DNA of 64,000 nucleotides from an uncultured Acidimicrobiaceae bacterium (GTDB lineage Bacteria; Actinomycetota; Acidimicrobiia; Spongiisociales; UBA5794): assembly GCA_947258375.1 (NCBI GenBank), contig CAMYIJ010000005.1, positions 1 to 64,000 on the forward strand, written 5' to 3'. A program made the translations under genes and the position numbers. This document shows positions 61,281-64,000 of this stretch, one piece after another. The notes beneath the pieces are model-generated. The model did not search any database and was not told where the DNA came from. It saw only the letters and a list, made by a program, of their open reading frames with translations. The stretch's first letter is position 1. Each line of letters begins with the position of its first letter.

Positions 61281-62105
61281 CTACGTGTTGTCACCGGAAA
61301 CCGGAGGCCTCCCGCCACCTGGGCAATGCCGGAACCCCCCGGCGGTTGCGGCCCGATAGTCCATACGCTGCCCGTCGACTTCGAGCTCCACCCAGTAGCC
61401 GGGAACGAGGGCCTGCGTGTACATCATCTCCGGTTCGGGACAGCCGAGGGCCCCGCTGGGCCAGGTCACGGCCTGTGCTCGGACAACCGTGATGGCACCG
61501 CCTCCGGGTATCCGCGATTCGGCATCGGCCTTGATCGCCGCCAGCAGATCGTCGGGGACTTCGCCGGTAACGAGGGGCGGCTCAACCGGCTTGGTCGGGG
61601 CCGCCGGTTGCTCGACCGGGACGAGCTGGCCGCTGGCGTCGAAGTAGGTCCACCCGTCCATGTCGGGTGGCTCGAGGCCGAGCTGCGTGAGGATCGTGGC
61701 AACCTGCGAGCGATGCTCCGTGCCGTGGTTGATGGCCTGCACGAGGAAGAGCGACACGGGCATCCGCCATGTACCAACCGGGTCGTCACCGGTGACTTCA
61801 ACCTCGCGCTCGGTGTGAGCAGCGGCTGCCTCTTCGAGCTGGGCGTCACCCAGCGCCATTCGCTCTTCCAGGGCTCTGAAGCCGGGAAACGGGTCCTCGG
61901 TCAGAGGTTCCAGGCGCTCGATGTCGAGGAGCCGGGCTGCGTAGCCCACTTGGGAGTTGGCGATATGGACCAGCGTGGCGCCGATCGTCCCGTAGGTTCC
62001 GAAGACGGTCGCATCGAGCTGGTTGGGCGAGAGGGCCCGGCACGCGTCCAGCAGCCGCCGGTTCATCATCGTGTTGTGGCGGAAAAGCTCTAGCAGGAGG
62101 TCCAT
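61281..62105 (-). CDS. DinB-like metal-dependent protein with C-terminal extension
   Basis: A 274-residue protein. The first 150 residues are a DinB four-helix bundle (MDLLLELFRHNTMMNRRLLDACRAL, then AINHGTEHRSQVATILTQLGLEPP with metal-binding His). An added domain of about 90 residues follows a Pro linker and carries WPSGALGCPEPEMMYTQALVPGY, a motif seen as an independent domain in bacterial exported or stress proteins. DinB relatives include thiol S-transferases; the substrate here is unknown. Confidence 0.82.
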   Translation of the reverse strand: MDLLLELFRHNTMMNRRLLDACRALSPNQLDATVFGTYGTIGATLVHIANSQVGYAARLLDIERLEPLTEDPFPGFRALEERMALGDAQLEEAAAAHTEREVEVTGDDPVGTWRMPVSLFLVQAINHGTEHRSQVATILTQLGLEPPDMDGWTYFDASGQLVPVEQPAAPTKPVEPPLVTGEVPDDLLAAIKADAESRIPGGGAITVVRAQAVTWPSGALGCPEPEMMYTQALVPGYWVELEVDGQRMDYRAATAGGFRHCPGGGRPPVSGDNT

Positions 62106-62171
62106 GCGCGAACCCTACCTCGCGCCGGAGCCCTCACACCCTGTCCCGGTGGACCCGAACCTTCCCGGCGG

Positions 62172-63401
62172 CTACGGCACGGTCGTCGTGGGCGACATCG
62201 GCGCACCGGATTCCAGCTCGGCGGAGATGGACGTCGTATCGGCCGTACGATGACGTCCGGTTCGCCAGAACTGAGCTGCCAGCGCCATGGCGACGGCGAT
62301 CAACAAGACCATGGCGGCGGCGCCGGCTGCGTAGGCGGCGGCCCGTCCCGATGCCTCGTAGAGGGCACCGACGACGATTGCTGCGATGCCCGCTACGAGC
62401 GCCTGGGCTGCACCCATCACACCCTGGGCTCCGGCTTGGCGCTCCTTGGGAACCGACATGGCGACCGCGACCCCGGGGGCCACCAGCGTCAGCCCGTCAG
62501 AGACAGCGTGGAACATCGCAACGCCGAAGATCCAGGTCCCGGTGGGGAGCCGGCCATAGCTGAACATGAATATGGCTCCGGCAAGCAGGCCCAGTGCCCC
62601 GATCTTGAAGGGTCCGATCCGCTGAGCAAGCCGGCCGCTGGTAGGGCCCAGGATGACCAGAGGTATGGCGAACAGGGTGATTCCGAGGTTCGCCATCCAG
62701 GTCGGCGTGTCCAGGTCTTCATGGACGACATCCCAGAGTGCATCGAACGTGCCGATCATGAGGAAGGCGGTAGCGCCGAGAACAACGGCGCCCGCCACCA
62801 CCCGGCTGCGCAGCAGGTCCAGGGCCAGGCGCTGCCGTGAGATGTCCTCGGTTTCGCTGACGCTCACAAAGAAGGTCAACGGCAACAGCAGTGCCGCTAC
62901 CGCTGCCACCACAACGAATGGGGCAGCCAGGCCGAACGGGCCGACGAGCACGGCCGAGATCGCCGGGCCCAGAGCAAACCCGAATACATTGGCAGACAGC
63001 AACCGGCCGAGATTCTGTCCGAGGTTGTCCGGGTCCGCCAGGATGACGATCCGGCGGATGGCCGGCGCGGCGGCGCCGATCCCGAGTCCCGAGACGATCC
63101 TCCCCGCCAGGATGAGGGTGAGATTGTCCCCGAATCCCATCATCAGGAGGCCGGCAATGTCGGCCGCGGCACCGATCACGATCAGCTGTCGGGCTCTTCC
63201 GCGATCGGCGATCGGGGCGATGAATACCTGAGCAATGAAGCCGGCCAGGAAACCGGCGCCGATCACGATTCCGATCGCGGTTGCGCTGATGCCGTATGCC
63301 TCGCGGAAATCGCCGACGACGGTGAATAGGACGCCGTAGCCCGCCGACAGTGCTGCGGTAAGGGCGGCAAACACCCAGTATGGGGACATGCGACTGGCCA
63401 C
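62172..63401 (-). CDS. MFS transporter
   Basis: A 409-residue major facilitator with 12 helices. The loop 2-3 motif appears as FIAPIADRGRARQLIVIGA and helix 4-5 as ILAGRIVSGLGIGAAAPAIRR. The start could be ATG 63401 or ATG 63389. It resembles DHA1-type drug exporters. It is divergent from the PreT-like gene. Confidence 0.88.
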   Translation of the reverse strand: MASRMSPYWVFAALTAALSAGYGVLFTVVGDFREAYGISATAIGIVIGAGFLAGFIAQVFIAPIADRGRARQLIVIGAAADIAGLLMMGFGDNLTLILAGRIVSGLGIGAAAPAIRRIVILADPDNLGQNLGRLLSANVFGFALGPAISAVLVGPFGLAAPFVVVAAVAALLLPLTFFVSVSETEDISRQRLALDLLRSRVVAGAVVLGATAFLMIGTFDALWDVVHEDLDTPTWMANLGITLFAIPLVILGPTSGRLAQRIGPFKIGALGLLAGAIFMFSYGRLPTGTWIFGVAMFHAVSDGLTLVAPGVAVAMSVPKERQAGAQGVMGAAQALVAGIAAIVVGALYEASGRAAAYAAGAAAMVLLIAVAMALAAQFWRTGRHRTADTTSISAELESGAPMSPTTTVP

Positions 63402-63500
63402 CCGGCGAGGCTAACGAGATCGTCGCCAGGTCCCACATCGAGAGATTGGTGTGAGGGGTTTTGGTCGACTCGGGCCGTATTCGCTGGGTAGGCTCGTGTA

Positions 63501-64000
63501 ATGACGACTGATGTTGTGCCCGGTCTGACCCCTCGCCCTGCCCTCTCGCGCTCAGCCGCGTTCGCCGAAGCCCACCGCTGCCTCATGTGCTGGGATGCGC
63601 CCTGTATCCGTGCCTGTCCCACGGCGATCGATGTGCCCGGATTCATCAAACGAATCGCCTTCGAGGACGACCTCGGGGCTGCCCGGGTGATCCTCGAGGC
63701 CAATATCCTCGGCGATTCCTGCGCCCACGTATGTCCCACGAGCGTGTTGTGTGAGGGGGCGTGCGTTCTCAACGACGTCGATGGCCGCCCGATACCGATC
63801 GGGCGACTGCAAGGCTACGCCACCGGCCCCGTCATCCAGGGTGGTGTCCAGTTGTTCAGCGCGGCACCGGCGACCGGCAAGAGGATCGCCGTGATCGGCG
63901 GGGGACCGGCCGGGCTGGCGTGCGCCGCCGAGTTGACCAAGCGAGGGCATGAGGCGGTCGTGTTCGACGCCGCGTCCGAGCCGGGGGGCCTCAACACCCG
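63501..64000 (+). CDS. PreT / glutamate-synthase-beta-like FAD oxidoreductase (3' end outside window)
   Basis: The first 166 residues are visible and the frame is open at the window end. The N-terminal iron-sulfur part has CLMCWDAPCIRACPTAIDVP and CAHVCPTSVLCEGACV, the pattern for two 4Fe-4S clusters, then an FAD/NAD Rossmann site RIAVIGGGPAGLACAAEL. This is the layout of the NAD-dependent dihydropyrimidine dehydrogenase subunit PreT and of related electron-transfer subunits. Identity beyond the family needs the rest of the gene. Confidence 0.88.
   Translation, partial: MTTDVVPGLTPRPALSRSAAFAEAHRCLMCWDAPCIRACPTAIDVPGFIKRIAFEDDLGAARVILEANILGDSCAHVCPTSVLCEGACVLNDVDGRPIPIGRLQGYATGPVIQGGVQLFSAAPATGKRIAVIGGGPAGLACAAELTKRGHEAVVFDAASEPGGLNT

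Overview
The window is high-GC DNA, densely packed with short intergenic gaps and many stop/start overlaps of the ATGA type. The content points to an actinobacterium (Actinomycetota): a DUF222-HNH endonuclease with a Gram-positive-type LexA box, an NrtR regulator, an ArfA-like BON/OmpA protein, an F420-type luciferase-like oxidoreductase and several promoters that imply leaderless mRNAs. A deep lineage such as Acidimicrobiia is possible, but that is inference. No rRNA, tRNA, CRISPR array, IS element or phage gene was seen.

Layout. 1-1.2 kb: end of a membrane protein and a membrane-anchored hypothetical protein. 1.3-9.4 kb (minus strand): a tartrate/D-malate-type dehydrogenase and an agmatinase-type ureohydrolase, then a TetR regulator, a universal stress protein and a complete branched-chain amino acid-type (Liv) ABC importer. 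From the fused permease to the TetR gene every junction is a 4-nt overlap. 9.6-11.0 kb: EamA transporter, a tiny ORF and an NTF2-like protein. 11.06-19.1 kb: a catabolic-looking cluster with a TetR regulator and its divergent operator, a SnoaL-like protein, two paralogous zinc alcohol dehydrogenases, an SDR, LtrA, an AraC regulator and two VOC proteins. 19.2-21.2 kb: a VapBC pair and the SOS-box HNH gene. 21.2-26.8 kb (minus): an operon for a 2-oxoacid dehydrogenase (fused E1 alpha-beta, E2), an SDR and two VOC proteins. 27.0-33.1 kb: haloacid dehalogenase-like HAD, two SDRs, GNAT, PHA synthase and a tandem-duplicated Lrp/AsnC regulator. 33.4-36.1 kb: an NrtR - SPFH - NAD-kinase-like operon. 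36.1-37.8 kb: a double SnoaL protein and an RTX-repeat fragment. 37.8-40.5 kb: copper module CsoR-CopZ-CopA. 40.6-43.5 kb: metallo-beta-lactamase-fold lipoprotein, CoA-binding protein, lipoprotein and a second PIN toxin-antitoxin pair. 43.5-46.2 kb: a BCCT carrier coupled to an OpuAC-type binding lipoprotein. 46.35-49.7 kb: an ABC-2 exporter. 49.8-53.8 kb: LLM oxidoreductase, TauE/SafE permease, small proteins and an amidase. 53.9-56.9 kb: a two-gene envelope module (BON/OmpA protein, and an anchored coiled-coil protein with a duplicated helix-hairpin-helix domain). 57.2-64 kb: TipA-like MerR, a large secreted subtilase, DinB-like protein, MFS carrier and the start of a PreT-like oxidoreductase.

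How it fits together. Most of the window looks like nutrient uptake and oxidative catabolism of organic acids or ring compounds (Liv importer, MDR/SDR/VOC enzymes, 2-oxoacid dehydrogenase, amidase), linked to carbon storage (PhaC) and with several local regulators whose operators can be read. The strongest candidates for something undescribed are the NrtR-SPFH-NAD-kinase-like operon, the BCCT plus orphan binding-protein pair, the BON/OmpA plus coiled-coil/HhH module, a small family of near-perfect intergenic palindromes, and a shared 12-base promoter motif that may define an Lrp-type regulon around phaC.
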